Origin: Brevipalpus yothersi
Lineage: Eukaryota > Arthropoda > Arachnida > Trombidiformes > Tenuipalpidae
DNA: 64,000 nucleotides
Assembly: GCA_003956705.1 (NCBI GenBank)
Contig: QZCP01000019.1
Coordinates: 147,458-211,457, forward strand
Reading direction: 5' to 3'
Shown here: piece by piece, positions 25,743 to 41,200 of the stretch
How positions within the stretch are numbered: the stretch's first letter is position 1
How the letters are laid out: every line of letters begins with the position of its first letter
Translations under genes and position numbers: made by a program
The notes under the pieces: generated by a model
Databases searched by the model: none
Told to the model about the DNA's origin: nothing
What the model saw: only the letters and a program-made list of their open reading frames with translations

Positions 25743-28700
25743 TCACTTGAAAATTCTGAGCTGATATAGAAGCTTTCAAAGGGTTTATCGATGCTGAATT
25801 GCACTCCTTCATCATGGGGAAGGACATTTTTAAAAAGCATAAAACATCTGAGCTTTCACATCTAGGCAATGCAAATACTCCAAACTAACTCAATTCCTCA
25901 GATTATTTCTTCATTGGAGAGGTAAAGTTCCACTAAACTCATTCTATCCGAAGAATACTAGAGAAAATTTCTTCCATGGAAAGGTCAAAGGATTGAGTGT
26001 TATCGAGTGACTGAAAAAATTCAATCAGGTTCATGGAAAGAGATTTTGGGTTTATACCTATGTCCTGAGAATAGATTCCATAGATTCGATTGTGAGTTAT
26101 TTTTCACCTCTATGTGGGAAAAGAAAATGAAATCACCACTTGCTGATTGTATCAAAATCAAATCTCAACATTGCCAAAATAAACACCGCACCAAGCTATT
26201 CGATTCGAATGTATCCAAATCATGGTTTGATTAGATTACAAAACTGAATAAAATAGGTTATTTATCAGAAAGCCTATTGAACAGGTCATATTGTTGATGA
26301 TAATTTGGTCCAAAATTTATCCTGCAAAACTCAGCATAATAGAGAAATAGAGAGAGAAAGAATACATAGGGTGATTGACATTTATACAAGCTCCCTGGAA
26401 TGAATGCCGATTCTGGAGGATTATCATGTTAAGCACAGCATCGATAGTAGGTGTAAGTTTCAAGTTGCCTATGGAAGAGATTCTGGCAAGATGGATGACA
26501 AGAGAGGAAGAGAGTCATCTTGATCGAAGAGGTCTTATTTGATGATGGTAAGGTTTAACTAGGATATTAGATGAACGAGAGAAAAGTCGAAAAAAACACT
26601 AGACAGCAAGAGAGAAAAGTGATGAAGATGGAAAGAGAATATGATCAAATATTATGAGAATGAAGATGATGATACCACTCAGCATGCTGTCGATCATCAT
26701 TAATCTAAATTTCACACCCAATTAATTCATTATACAAACAAGCAGTGGGTAAGACAGAGAAAGAGAGAGAGAGAGAGAGCAAATACACTTACTGGTTTCA
26801 ATACTTTGACTATGAAATAGGTTTGTATATTGGCAAGTCGAATGGCTTCTTCTCTGGATGCTCCATCACCATCGATAACTTCGAATTCACCATTCAAAAA
26901 GCTTAAGGTTCTCTCTGATATATGAACTCGACCAGGCAATCCACTGCTTTCCATTTTGTTTGCCAATTCAACATCCTGACTGTAAACATCGAATTGCCAT
27001 TGCCTTTGGCCCAGAACTCCAGCCAATACGCCACCAGTATGTACACCAACTCTCATATCAACACTGGAATTGGTCTCTTCACGAACCGATTTGATTGCTT
27101 CCACCATCGATAGACCCATGTGGACACAAAGGACCGCATGATCTGGCCGTTGTTCTGGTGCACCAGATATACAATAATAACAATCACCCAATATTTTGAT
27201 CCTCAATTGGTGATATTTTTCGGATAGCTTATCGAAACGTGCAAATAATTCGTTTAATGTTTTAACTAATTCAGCTGCTGAGCAAGTGGATGATATAGCA
27301 GTAAAGCCAACAATATCGGCAAAAAGTATGCTAACATTTTCATGTCTTGACATGTAAATCTTTTTAAATTGTCCAGTGACCATTGAGCCAAGATCTTGAC
27401 GTATTTCGGCAGCTACATGTTTTGGTAGTACAGATAATAGAAGACGTTCCTGTTCAGCGGATTCTTCTTCCAAAATTAATTTAACTTCCAAACTTTGACA
27501 TGTCTCCAGGAAAGCTCGTCGTTGTTGACGTTCGTAAAAAAAGAAAGACATGATTCCAAGCAAGTTGATGCCTACAATGAGAATGATATTGGCTGCGATC
27601 TGGATATAGAAGGAGAGAGAGAGAAAGCAAAAAAGAACGGCATGAGAATCAATTCCTAATACCTTTTAAATCGCATCAGATTAAGTAGATGAAAAGAGAG
27701 AAGGATCATGATACTAATAAGGTTAGAGATGCAACTAAAATCGCTGGTATCAATTAGAGAAGGAGAGAGAGAGAGAGAGAAAGAGAGATGGAAAAGTCTG
27801 GGAGAAACTTTAACACACAAATATTGATCATGCTCCAGAAGAAAAAATTTTGGAATCCAAAATAACCAGGAAGCTCTTCTTTCCAACTTCCCATGAATAG
27901 CCTCCTTTTTGACACTATGGCCAGTGTCTAAGTACTACAACTACTACCACTTTCCGGAATCATTCTAGCGGTGATCATGATAAATTTTCTGAGGCAAAGT
28001 TGAAAAAACATTCTTGATAGCAGCTTGCAATAAAGTCTCGATACACACAGGGGATAAAGAGAGAGACTAGTAGTAAGCTTGCGTGTGGATTTAAAAGAAT
28101 TGAGGCTATTTTTTGATAAATTCCGGATACTGGATCAACACACACAGAGCGAAATCAACTATTATAGTATGAAAGAGCATTGAGCGTAGGAAGGCAAGAT
28201 TAAGTGGTGATATATCAAAAGTGAGAGAAGAAAAAAGATCACAACAGTTGGTAGAGAGAAATGTACGATCATAGAAGTCTATGATCATATCTCCATCATG
28301 ATCACCACTACCAAACATTATCCATGAGTCCTGGCGATTCAATGTGTCTCGACGAGGCTAACATAAATCAGAGCAGTGTAGTGCAATGCCACACCAAAGG
28401 CCCTATTTGATGATTCTAGGCAAGTTTACGAAGAAGAATATGTGAGAGAAAGAGCAAATATTCACTTCTGATGGTCAGTGGTCATCGACTGAAGAGAGAG
28501 AGAGAGAGAGAGAGATAAAAGTGGTAGAATAAGAGTTGGATGAGGAAAAAGTGGAAGTAGAGAGAATGAGAATGAATTTCATTCTTGCCAAACACATGGT
28601 GAGATAAATGATTCTGGAATTCATCATCATGGGTAGGATGATACACAAATGCCATGAGATCTTAGTCAATTTCATATCTAGTGAGCCAAAAATTGTAAAC

Positions 28701-28940
28701 AAATTCTGGATTTTATCTGACTAGACGTGAAGCATGAGCTAATGTTAGAATAGAGAGTATATACATAATAGGATGAATAGAATGGAAAAATATCCATAAA
28801 CTGTATACATTTATGAAATTGTGTGCCTCTGTCAGTGATACACTCAACATAATGGGTTTCAGATGGAGATTTTGAATTCAGTGAAGTGTCCAGAATTATA
28901 ATCAAACAAGCGTAATGTATGAAGTTGAATAGAGAGACTA

Positions 28941-29002
<62 letters not shown>

Positions 29003-29363
29003 TAACTCAGATAGACACAGAGAAAATGAAAGAGAGTTACAAAAAAGTGGGAAAAGAAAATGATCACAAAAGTGAACTATGTTAGCTTTTCTATTAGCTG
29101 TATTCTATTTTTTTCCCATGAACAAAACAGAACTGAAGAGATAGACTGAGAGAGAATCCACAGAGCCTGTAGTAGGCTTAATGTATTCAGAAAAATTTTT
29201 CTCTTGCCAAAAAAGAACTATCCAAGTACCAAAAGTATCATATACACACATACACACAGAAGATCATTTGTGCTAGTGAAGGAGAAAAAAAGGAGGCCAA
29301 GTTTACTGTGGCTGACTTTGAGTCGATTAGAAAGCCACAAGAGAACATTTTGTAAAGCAATTT

Positions 29364-29394
<31 letters not shown>

Positions 29395-32338
29395 CTTTCT
29401 TTATCTATCTTGCTTTCTTGTAGGACCATGATATAGACCATGGTGAGTGTGTTATGCCCAGAATCTGGACTTGAGTGTGAAGAAGCTTCAAGATCTTTTG
29501 ATTGAAAAGAATAACTTATTCCGCTTTTGATTGTGGTTGAACAGTAATTACAGACTCGGGAGAAAGTGAAAGTAGAGCTTTAATGGACGAAAATGGAGAG
29601 AAGAATAGCAAGCTAACCAAGAAGAAGAAAAAGCAAAAGAAGTAGATGTGATGGGAAGGGAAGCTTGAATGTGTATGTGTGCTGTATGGATAAGAGAGAA
29701 AGTTGATTAAGTGACTTGGAACGTTTTCATTAACATTCCTCAAACGTTGACATTCACAATGAGCTGTTGCAATAGTTAGATGAGATGCCTATGGTGGTTG
29801 TTGTCGTTGAGGCAAGAGAAAGTGAAGCATCTAGATCAAGGCAATAGGAAAGGAATAAAGAAATGAAGAGAAGCAAAAGTGAAAGTATTCAGTTACTAGA
29901 ACCATACAAAATTATGAATCTAATATCGATGTATAGAAACGGTTCAACTCTGACAAGATTGCTCCTGCCTCATCAGTGAAGTTCTCATCGTACGATTCGA
30001 AAGAATTATTCTCATTTTTGTGAACATATAGCCTGAGGATAGATGAATAGAGGCAAATTGTCTCGGATCTTCCACAACTGTTGGTATATTCTACGATTCA
30101 TACCAATCAGACATCTCAAGAGAGAACAAAATTGCATGTTTTGAAAGATGTAAATGAGAATGTAGAGTGAGAAGACATGTTGAATTGTCGAAATTTTGCT
30201 CTCTCTCTCAATCTACAAGCCACTTTCTCTGACATCTTTGAGAATTGAAATAGATAAAGTCTCAAACCAGAGAGAGGAATAGATTGGATTGATGAGCTGG
30301 GTTAAATTTAACACCAACATGAGGAGGAGGAGGAAAGGATGCATATGTTAAGGCTTAAAATTGTAAGGGGGAGATGTTCCTTAACAAGGGGCTTTTGAGA
30401 AAAAAATTCCACCGTCAATGAGAATTTGCATAATTAGGGGAGCATAATCAACTTTGCTTATGGAATGTTCCGGCTAAAAAATCAACTCAAATGAGAAACA
30501 ATATTGTAGGTAAAAATATGGAATGGAAAGCATGTTACTGATTGTTTTGGTGTGCATGTACGAATATGTTTTCTGATTGTTGAGCAAAATGATTGATGAA
30601 CACGAAAGAAATAAAATATCCGAATTACATCCGAAAATCAATTTTTTGCTAGAATTTTTCTCTCTGTCTAATCATACTATAGCTCATACTAATTTTAGCT
30701 TGCACACATGTGAAAAGATACAGATTTGTATGTGATGAGAATGCAAATCAGTGATGCAAATCGTGTCTGAATTAATTCCTAGAGCTCAGCTCAGATCACG
30801 GTCTGATGAGAATGAAAATGCAAAGCAATTGCTTGCTAACATTTTGAAATAAATAGACAGAGAAAGAGTCAAAATCATTTGAATCAAATGGCAAGAACAG
30901 AAATTGCCTGTATTGCTACGGAAATCCTCTCTACTGTCATCCCTAGGAAACTGAACAGATTGTTCAATTATGTTCGTTGATGAAAAAGAAAAGTTAAATT
31001 TTCCTAGCCATTAGCCTGCAAATAATTGTTCATGAAATCAAATCAGAATCAGATGCTGATTGATGCTTGAAAGAGGAAGAAAATTCTTTTTCTCCTTTTT
31101 TTCTGATACCAACTAGAATTCTAAGCCCCAGCAGCAACTGTTTTTTCTTGAATCTTTCTTCGTGTATGTCTCTTCTGAGGGATCATACAACTCAGATAGT
31201 ATTATTTCTCTCATTCTCAGAATCTTGAAAGATCTAATGAATATCAATCATACTCAGGGTTTAAGTCTACATCATCATACACACCTTTTCCTTAGCTTTC
31301 ATATGGAAGTTCCAACAATCACAATGTGATAAAATGGGTTTTTCAGCCTTATAGAGGGGAGCTTTAGTAGTGAAAAAGTACTTTTTACAAAGCTCGATCA
31401 CTCTCTTGAGTCCAATCAAACACTTTTATGGCCCAAAAGGTCAGAAAAATACTCAAAGAAACCATGAACATCGATTGAAATCGAATGTATCTCTATTGAG
31501 AAGAGGATATAGGATTTCTCTTCCTCTTCATTCACCAAAAGAATCAACGATTCAAAGTTTTCTCGAACTATCACAAGCTTTTTCACACGAATCCAGTTGG
31601 GTTGCTAGCTAGCTCATTTGAATCCAACAGCATGAAAATGCACAGAAGCTCTCAAGTGTAGTGAAAGTCTGCTGGAGAAGATTGTCAGGATTGAAGAAGA
31701 AAAAAAATCCGCATCACTTGAGCATCACTAATAATTGAACAAGTCGAACACAAATTCTTTCGACCAGTCTTTCGAGTAGCGACAGACTTTCATTACATTC
31801 GATTTCGCTGAATTCCTCTCCAAATAGGCACCACAGAATAAAAATGAATCCAGTGATATTAGAAGAAGAGCTTGAAATCTCTTGAGGAAGTATTCTTCCT
31901 GGGCTCTAGATATTCTTCGAGAGCTAGTTTCATCTTGAGAACGCCAGTGAATGCAACCAGTTAACCATGGACCATCCTATCCTCTGATCTTGGCCATCTT
32001 TCTTTTTTGCCATTCTCATATTTTTCTCCTTCTTCCTTCCTTCTCGTTTACGCTGGTCTTCCCACTAACCACCTAGAGAATCGATTTCCGATCAGTTCAA
32101 TGGATTGAGAAAGTCGAATCAGAGTGAAATTACGCCTGCATGATGAAGCCCACCAATGAGAAATGAAAGCAAAAGGGTAGAGAAAATCTGAGATTTCTGG
32201 GTATCAGCATTTTTTTCCACTATCGTCAAGTTATCATTCTCAATCACTCATGAGTATTATTCATCATCTCCATGAGGAATAATGCTATAATCAAATTGAA
32301 CGTGATTCTTATTCTTTTCTGTCTTTGTCTCTCCTTCC

Positions 32339-32370
<32 letters not shown>

Positions 32371-34898
32371 TTCTCTCTTTCTTTCTTTATTACTTTCTTT
32401 CGCTCATGATTTCAATTCTAATAGAAGACCAAACAAGAATAACAACATGTTATGACTGATGTTTCTTGATTCATAGTTGATGAGATAAAAGCAAAAGTAG
32501 ATATTCTTCGTGCACTCCTACAATATTCTGAACAAAAAAATATCAAAAATAATGTCTTCAAGGAACTCCCATGATAAAAACTAATACGTGGAGGGCTTGT
32601 GTATGGGAATATTAGAGTAATATCATGAAATATACAATCAGAAAAATGCACACTATTTTGGCCAAGCTCATTTTCCCCAAGTATTTTGCCTGATTGAGGA
32701 GTAGATCTCATAGGACACATACCAACGCAAGTGTGTACAACTTGAGAATATATCTCTTTTGCTCTCACTCAAGCAAGGAACATTGGACCATGGTATTGAC
32801 ACACCCAAGAAGTTAGATGAATGGTTGTAATGGTTCAGAATCGCTTGAAACATGTGAAATGAACCTTCAGATAGAAGAGAGAGAGAGAAACAGAGAAAGT
32901 GGATGTGGAGGAGTTAAACAAACCCTGAATTCTTGTGTATATGGATCAAGTAAAAGTAATGTGACTCTCGGCTATTGATGAATAGCAAAAGTCAAAGAGA
33001 GACAGTAATGAGCTGCAACCATGATTAATTTATTACACTATCCAGAAAAGTATTCATCTCATTGTACACTCTCGTTCAGTATACATTTTCTTTCTTTTTT
33101 CTTTCCCTTTCTCTCTCCATCAGATGTATCGAACGATATATATATACTGATGCTGGATATACATATCCATGGCTCAGTGTATGGATGAATCTCGGGAGTT
33201 CTCATGTTTCCCATCAACAGAATCAAGCAATCAACGAATGAATGCTGTCCATGACATTTATACGTTATTCTAGCTGTAACACAAATGTTGGCAAAGGAAA
33301 CGCAAAATTATACATCAATATCATCTCATGAAAGTGATGAAGAGAGAGAGAAAGAGAGATGTAACATCAAGTTGCATCATTCTGAAATGATGCAGCAAAT
33401 AGCTAACCGATATGGATCATCATCATCAGGATCATCATCAAAAGTGACCAACGTTCCAGTTGAACGCCGGAGGACAATCTCATATGGATGAAAATAAGAG
33501 TCTACACTTCATAACGGTAATAGGAGGTGAAACAATGGAGGTGGAAAATCAAACATTATATTTGAGCATCACTTTTGATCATCATTATTCTATCCTCATT
33601 CACGTGGTCTTTCATGATTAGTCAAGCTCCGTTTGTCAAACTTTCCTCATCAATTTCTCTCTATCTTCACAATGTCACCAAAACTTATACTTAGAAATCC
33701 TGAGATTTTCATACAATTCTCTTGTCTCCTTTTTCACTTCTTGTTTAGCATTTGCTTGTGCTGTTAGGGTGAAAGTATTACTTGAGTCTAATTTATTTGT
33801 TCCTCTTTTGATGCCTTCCAAGCATATTGGAGAGAAAAGAGGAGAGATAGAATAGATTTGAAGAACCTACTCATTGATCACATGGGGAGACAAAGAGTGG
33901 GAGAAAACATGGAGGAATCTCTTTCTACTCATCAATAGTTAACTGATTCTCTTCAGTTTACTCTCCAAGTTTGGCTGGTCTATTTTTGCCTGAGAGCAAA
34001 GAAGATTTTTCGAGATTTTCTGCATCTTGATGATGCAAGAAGAATGCTGAGAGGACAAGCTGAATCAAACATTTGAGAGTGGAAGTGTTCAAAGGAAATG
34101 TCAGGTTTACATTCTTATAGTTAATTTTGAGAATCAATCTATTGGTGAACATCTTCCTACTGATGTTTGTATACATATAAACTTGACAAGGATCAATAGA
34201 ATCGCATCAAACAAGTTGCATTCAGTCTATATCCAGGAGAGCATAAATATCTCATGTTCCCATGGAATAGACAGCAAATATATAACGGAAGATGATGTTC
34301 ATTGTAGGATTTTTCTGGAGCAGACATTAATGAGAAAGTCCAGATATATGAGGAAGACTTACGAATATATGGATAGATCTATATATATTCTAGTGTTCCC
34401 ATGAAACTTTCAACACTAAATGATCATGAAATGAGAGAGAGTGAAAGATGATAGAAATTGGACACATGCGAGAACATGGTGAAAGAAATGGGTCAAATTA
34501 TATGGGATAATCATTATAATCCGACTATCAACAAGATTAAATGTGGACCATTTCCTAGAGTGATCAACCATTTCCTCTCGACTTGATGCTAAGAGGCAAA
34601 AATCAAGAGAAAATATGAGTTTCTAGAGCACTTAACCGAGCTTGAGCCCGAGCAAAATTGTGCTCTTAGATATCGAATAAAGCTGAGAAGGGGAAGAGAG
34701 AGAGAGAGAGAGAAAGAGAGACTGATTTAATTGAGAAGCGGTAAGGTTTTGAGGAGTAATCTAGGGAAAAGTTATTCCCTAAAAATTGTTTAATGAAGTC
34801 TACATGTTCAAAATCACGAATGATGAAGAATGTATTAAAATCAAGTGACTCAGCGATGTATTCAGATAATATGTTGAATTTGATGCTCTTCAGAGACT

Positions 34899-34950
<52 letters not shown>

Positions 34951-37767
34951 AATGAGATGAGATGAGAAATGCGACTGATTTCATCTAAGCAATCAACCAG
35001 AATATCAAGTTTTATGGATAAATATTCTCACCCTTTTCATGATAGGAGTAAATATCAAACAAAAATGAAGGAATCTCGAACTGGAAGATGTTTGCTGAGG
35101 CATGAGAATTTGGGGGCAAAAACGGTTATGCAATATTTCTGTTCATAGAGTATTCTCTGATACTATGTTATCGGAAGGTGATGATAAAGAGGTGAAAAAA
35201 TTTTGGATAAAATTGCCAAATTTTATTAAGAAAAAAATTCATCTTTCATCTTATTTGCACACACAATTTCGACAAAAAAAAGAAGCATGTGTGTGCAAGA
35301 GTTAGCGTTAAAATTTGCATTCTAACGTTCAGTTGATCTTGATTCCCTATCATCCATGATAAATATACATGTACTTTTTTCCCAAGCCCAGTTAAGTGTA
35401 CATGAATATATACATAAAATAATGATATTCTTTCGCCTAGTGAAAGCAGCATCAAGAATCAAAAATAGAGAATATCTTGAGCCATAGTTACTTCTCTTCC
35501 CCCATCTAGACTGATGCTACATTCGACGTCAGAGAAAAGTATGGCAAAGAGAATGTATCTTTTTCTAGCCTCTTTGTTCCCCTAGATATGATGTGTATGT
35601 GTATCAAATATATGATATCAATGGAGAGGAAAAATAGCGATACATTCTTCAGGAGAAAAAGGAGGGAAGAATATATTCTTTCATAGCCCAAAATATCGAT
35701 CCATGATTGGAACCACTGTTCATTCAAGACAAATACCAATCAAAAGGAGTTGGCAACCAAGGAGAATCAAGCAATGCAATCAACTAACCATCATTGAATG
35801 GAATGGAAGATCAGTCAATGAGTAAGAAGAAGAAAAAATCCCACATTTTCTAACTGATTCAGACTCTATTCATGAGCAATCAATAGTTTCAGGTAGATCA
35901 TGCTTGACCAGTATCATTTTCCTCTTTCAATGGATTGAATATTGGTATCGAATATAATATACGCAATATAAACACATTTTCCCATTTCATAACTTTAGCC
36001 TTTGGGTTTTTACACATCTTCATGCTCTCGGAAAAGAATTTCAATTCTTAGGCAGCACAAAATGAAAAGGAAAAATAGATCGCTTATATATCATACTGAA
36101 TTCATTCACCGAAAGAATATTGGAACAAAAGTTTTCTCTTACAATGTTGACTCCATGAATATACCTAAGTAAACAAGCGATCATGAGTATGTAAAGTTGA
36201 GATAAGATGAACCGAAGAAAAACATAAAAATGTATAATATTTCAAAATCTTTTGTCTATTCTACTATTACTACATATTTTGACTCCAGGGATTTCCAATT
36301 CTTTTTTCTTCTCCACACATTGGTTGATGTATTTTTTGTATACCAAATTCTACAACAGCTTACTCTATGGATGTGTGAAAATGAACACAACAAGACATGA
36401 TTCTTTTCCCAGTTAAAGCATCATTTTATATGTAGTTTCTCTTTCTTTCCTTCGTTCTCTCTCTCTCTTTTTCGTTCACTTCTACTTCCTTCCTGTATGT
36501 GTGATCATAAATGAATTCATGAACACATTTTGATACAAACTTACAAGGGAAAAAATAATATCATCCAGTCAATTGATAATATTTCCAGTTAGAGTAGGAC
36601 ATAAAAAGCGATCAGAAAAATGTGACGGTAAGGAGAGGGAGAGAGAGAGAAAAGGTAGCAAAATATATGTCTCTATTTCTCTGGTTTCATTTTCATCCAT
36701 TAAATTGTCAGAATTATGACACACGAAAACCATACTTTGACCAAATTAGAGGCTCTGAAAATGGTGAACAATGTATCAAATAATAAGTCAGCGTCAAGGG
36801 AACCTATCAACAGTATGGTATGAGAGAGAGAGAATATAAGTATGCACACTATGCCAAGAAATGTCAAGTGAACAAGGGAAAATGGGTTAATATCATCGAT
36901 CATAAAATGAATTACATGTGAGAGACCATGTCTTAGATTCTGATTGTATGTGTATGAAGGTGTTGTGGAAGAGAGAAGTTGCTAGATTTTTGTCAAAAAG
37001 TAAGGAATGATGAGAAAAATGTTGCCTCAAGGAATCGAATAGAATATCAAATGAACATACTGGATCACGGTGCCAGCAAGGAGGATGGAAAAGAAGAAAG
37101 AGACAGATAGAAAGGACCATAGAACATCAGAGAAATCAATTTAGTGGAGCCTAGAAATATCCATCAGGAATGAAAGGATGAGACAGAATCGAGAAAGTAG
37201 CCGCAGGATAGACCTCAGCTTTCTCTATTCTATGGGAACAGTCAAGATTAGAAATTGAAATGGTTGGCAAACTCCATCTCTTTCTCTCTCTCTCCATCCT
37301 TTCGGCTGAAAGTCTCTTCTTTGCTGATGATGCTGGCTAGATATATATGATCAGCAGAATTTTTCATCTATCATTCAGCTCTGTTAGCTTTTATATTGAA
37401 TCTCTCTTTTCATTCTTCCTCTCACTTCCCATCTCATTTTGTACTTTTTTCTTCACCTATGACACTTTTGCAACCCTACTACAGTGTACAGTGTAAATGT
37501 GTATTTTTTTATCACTATTCAGCAAATAAAATTTTCCACAATGAATCCGAGTAAGGTTCGATTTAAATGGACATCAAATCAATCTTTCCAAATTGCAATT
37601 GAATCACTTTTCACATTGTTCGATTAATGTGTTCACGGTGGAAAGGAGAGGGAAAGAAAGGGAAGAAAGAGAAAGAGAATCTCTTCATATTCTAACGGTA
37701 CTGTGAATTATGCTACTTGGTGGGAAAAGAAAACAACAAAATCAGCCTTTTATCATTGTGAACAAGG

Positions 37768-37818
<51 letters not shown>

Positions 37819-40230
37819 CTTTCCATTCTTATCGTCTCATATTCAAATTGTTAACAGACAGATACGAACACATATTCACCAACACTGGAATGATGGATGG
37901 AAACTCATTGTTAGGATAGAGTAAAGTGTCAACAAGTCGCTTGAGTCAATCGAGAAGAGAGAGAGAGAGCGAGAGAGAGAATCCATCACACTTTTAGTTA
38001 GAATTATTAGAGACATTTTATTACATACTAGCTAGAAGAATATCAATTAAAGGTAGACAGTTTTATTTTATACTCAAAAATAGCTGCTCAATAGCTGTTC
38101 CTTTCTATCTTTCATTTTGTCTTTCATTCTCTTGATTGAATTTTCAGCATGAAGAAGCTCATGTCATCCATGAGTCTCAATCATTACAATTACACTTCAT
38201 CTCGAAAAAAGAATGATGATTTTGGTAGAAAGATGAGACTTTTTTTCTTCTCCTACTTCTCCTCCTTTAATATACCCTTATGGTTCAATTTTCACTTTTT
38301 TACTCTTGATTGCTTGTAAAACTCATCGGATTGCTCAATATCGTAAGTGAGGAAAAAATAGGCGAGAAAGAAGAAAGAGAAATCAAGTAGTGGTGATGAT
38401 CACATCAAAATTTTGAGCACTTCTTATTGATAAGTGATTCGCTTGTCAACGCAACAAAGCACAACAAAACAGCTGGATGCTGATATCAAATATCTTCCTT
38501 TTTCTTCCTCTTCTTCTCCTCAATGTGTCCAGGAAAGTATTTAAACTTGATCGATACTTGGACAAGAAAGTATTACACAATACACACTCACGTGTCTGTA
38601 CATATTGTGGCTGAGAAAAAATTCACTCGAAATTCTTCCAAAAAGAATTCCAAGATGACCTAGTCATGTGTATTTTGAAAACACTTCCCACTCAGTCCAT
38701 AGTTTAGTGGATTCTGGAATGAAACTCGAGGAAAAAACAAGGTATCTGAATCAAAGAGTTCTAAAGTTTCTTATTTTTACCCCTCACAGTTTCTGATCTT
38801 CAAAAAATTGAACTTTTCAAATGAAGAACTTCAGACACGCGACTGTATTGAGACTTACTCTTTGGCAAGCTCAAAATAGAAGAGACTTTCTTTCTCTTTC
38901 TCTCTCAGGCTTCAATAACATTTAAAAACAATGTGGGAAAAAGCTGAACCATTCAATTCTAAAATTGAATGGTTAGACATGAACTCAATTGATATCAAGA
39001 AGAAAAGATAAAAGAGAAGACATTTAAAATCTGATACAATAAAACAATTCGTGATCAATTCATCTCTATTCTCTCTTGTCTGTGCCTATGGAAGAGAGGG
39101 AGAGAGAGAGAAACAGATATCTCTTAGACAAACCATCAAACCGATCTTGGCCCTGACATTTTTTATGTATCATTTCAATTCAAAAGCATCAAGAAAAGTA
39201 GAGAATAGAGAGGAAAAGAGGAAAGAGGGGAAAGAGAAAACAAACAGAATGAAATTGAATACATGCCTCTCGAATCTTAAATTGAATGAAGCCGATGACT
39301 TGAGGGAAAGATAGATCATGTTTCAAGTTTCAAGAGGAATACAGGAATACAGGAATAAAGAGAGAGAGAACAAAATTTAACCAAGCCTATGCCCATAGAT
39401 TAGGCCTCCACCCAACACTTATACATGTACACACACGCTTTCATCAAATATTCGTAGAGAGAGAGAGAGAAGAAAAATCTTTATGCTCCAATTGATTTTA
39501 TCAGATAGAATTTCAGTGAGGATAAAACTTTAAGTCAAAAGATGATAGGCTAAGTTATTTTTTTCAATCAACTCATCACATCTTTCTTCTAAGCCTTTCC
39601 TAAGCCCCACCATTGTATTCAGCAGCTCAATTTTCATACACATACATGTATGTATATTTATTCCAATCGATTCTGGGTGTAGGATGGAGAGAGAGAGAAA
39701 AAGGTTTGGTCACACACAAAATAGCCAGTTTCAAACCTCATATGACAATCAAGGCGTGGATCAATTGATATGATCGATAATTTGGTCCCCAAAAAACCCT
39801 CGATGATAGTGTGGACAAGATTAGAGGAAAATAGGTGATGAGGATGGAGAATGATGATTTTGGGGGAGAAGGGAAACGAAGAAGAAAGAATGACGCAAAG
39901 GATGAGTTTGCCATTTGAACACTCTCTCACGCAACATGAAGAAGAGAGAAGAGAGCTCAATATAAATGGATGAATGAATGGATTTTCAGAGATTTTCTAT
40001 GTGTAAGACTAAAATAGTGCACATACACATACATATATATATACACACATGATTGGCCTTCATGAGCATCCAAATCATTTCTGGGTGTAATCTTTTCTCC
40101 TTGCCAAACTAGAGTACCTTCGGGATCATCTAGCTTGCAAGTACGAATAGAGAATAAAGCCAAGATTTGGCGATGAAACGCGATGAAAAGAAGAAAACAC
40201 AGTCAACCCTGTAGGCTTCAAGGCATCCCA

Positions 40231-40302
<72 letters not shown>

Positions 40303-41157
40303 TGATGAGTTTGAAAGTGAGTAAGTAGTAGTAGATAGTAGTAGTTGATAATAGGTAAAAGAAAAATGCATACATCAGTAACAGCAAAATAGAGGCTAAA
40401 GATTATGCATCATGTTGTTCTCCTTCCATTTCCTTCCATTATTATGGATCATTGCTAACTGATTGTCTCATCAAATGTTCAACTCAATAGCTGATGGATA
40501 TATTTACATGCAAGACGAGCACAAATACGATTTCATTCATCGTACATACATATACATTCATCCATCCTTCATCCTTTCTCTTCTCTCTTGATGTGTGAGT
40601 GTGTGTCTTCATTGTGATGCTCCATCTTTTTTCCATTCTATTCTGTTCTCTCATGCATGCCTTGCAACGTAACATTCTCACCATTTGACAGTACACTTTT
40701 GCTATGTTCTAAATCGAGATTCCATTGCATCAAAACTGGCTATATGAGATGTCGTTCTTCAGGTTTTGATAACAAAGTTCTGGGCCAGATAAAAAGAAAG
40801 GAAGAAAGAAAGAAAGAGAGAGTTAATCGGTAAAGACTGATCGATTCACTATTTTCTTTGCCCATCAAAGCGAGTGCATGCGTGAAGAGAAAAATTGGAA
40901 TAGAAAAGAGAGAAGAGAAAATCGACAAGATCGAAAATATCCCATGAAAAGAAGAATAAAGAGGCACTCGATGGACCATGGGGAACACAGCAAATGAGAG
41001 GTGTCTTCTGTCCATCAAAAGTATTTCCTCAAAGCACCTTATGAGTGATAAAATGTTCAACATTTACGTCAAACGCTTTTTTCCTGATAACGAGCTTGAT
41101 AAGAAGATAAAGAGAAAGAAAGAGAAAATAATTCTTATCACGATAGATGAGTTGAAT

Positions 41158-41200
<43 letters not shown>

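Larger units (their letters stand above)
23191..26792 (-). other. Ac3 intron 2
   Basis: This is 3.6 kb between the C1 exon and the exon opening the second membrane bundle. It holds two long GA tracts and no exon that I can support. Because the flanking exons are both phase 0, a small extra phase-0 C1b exon could hide here. Confidence 0.6.
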
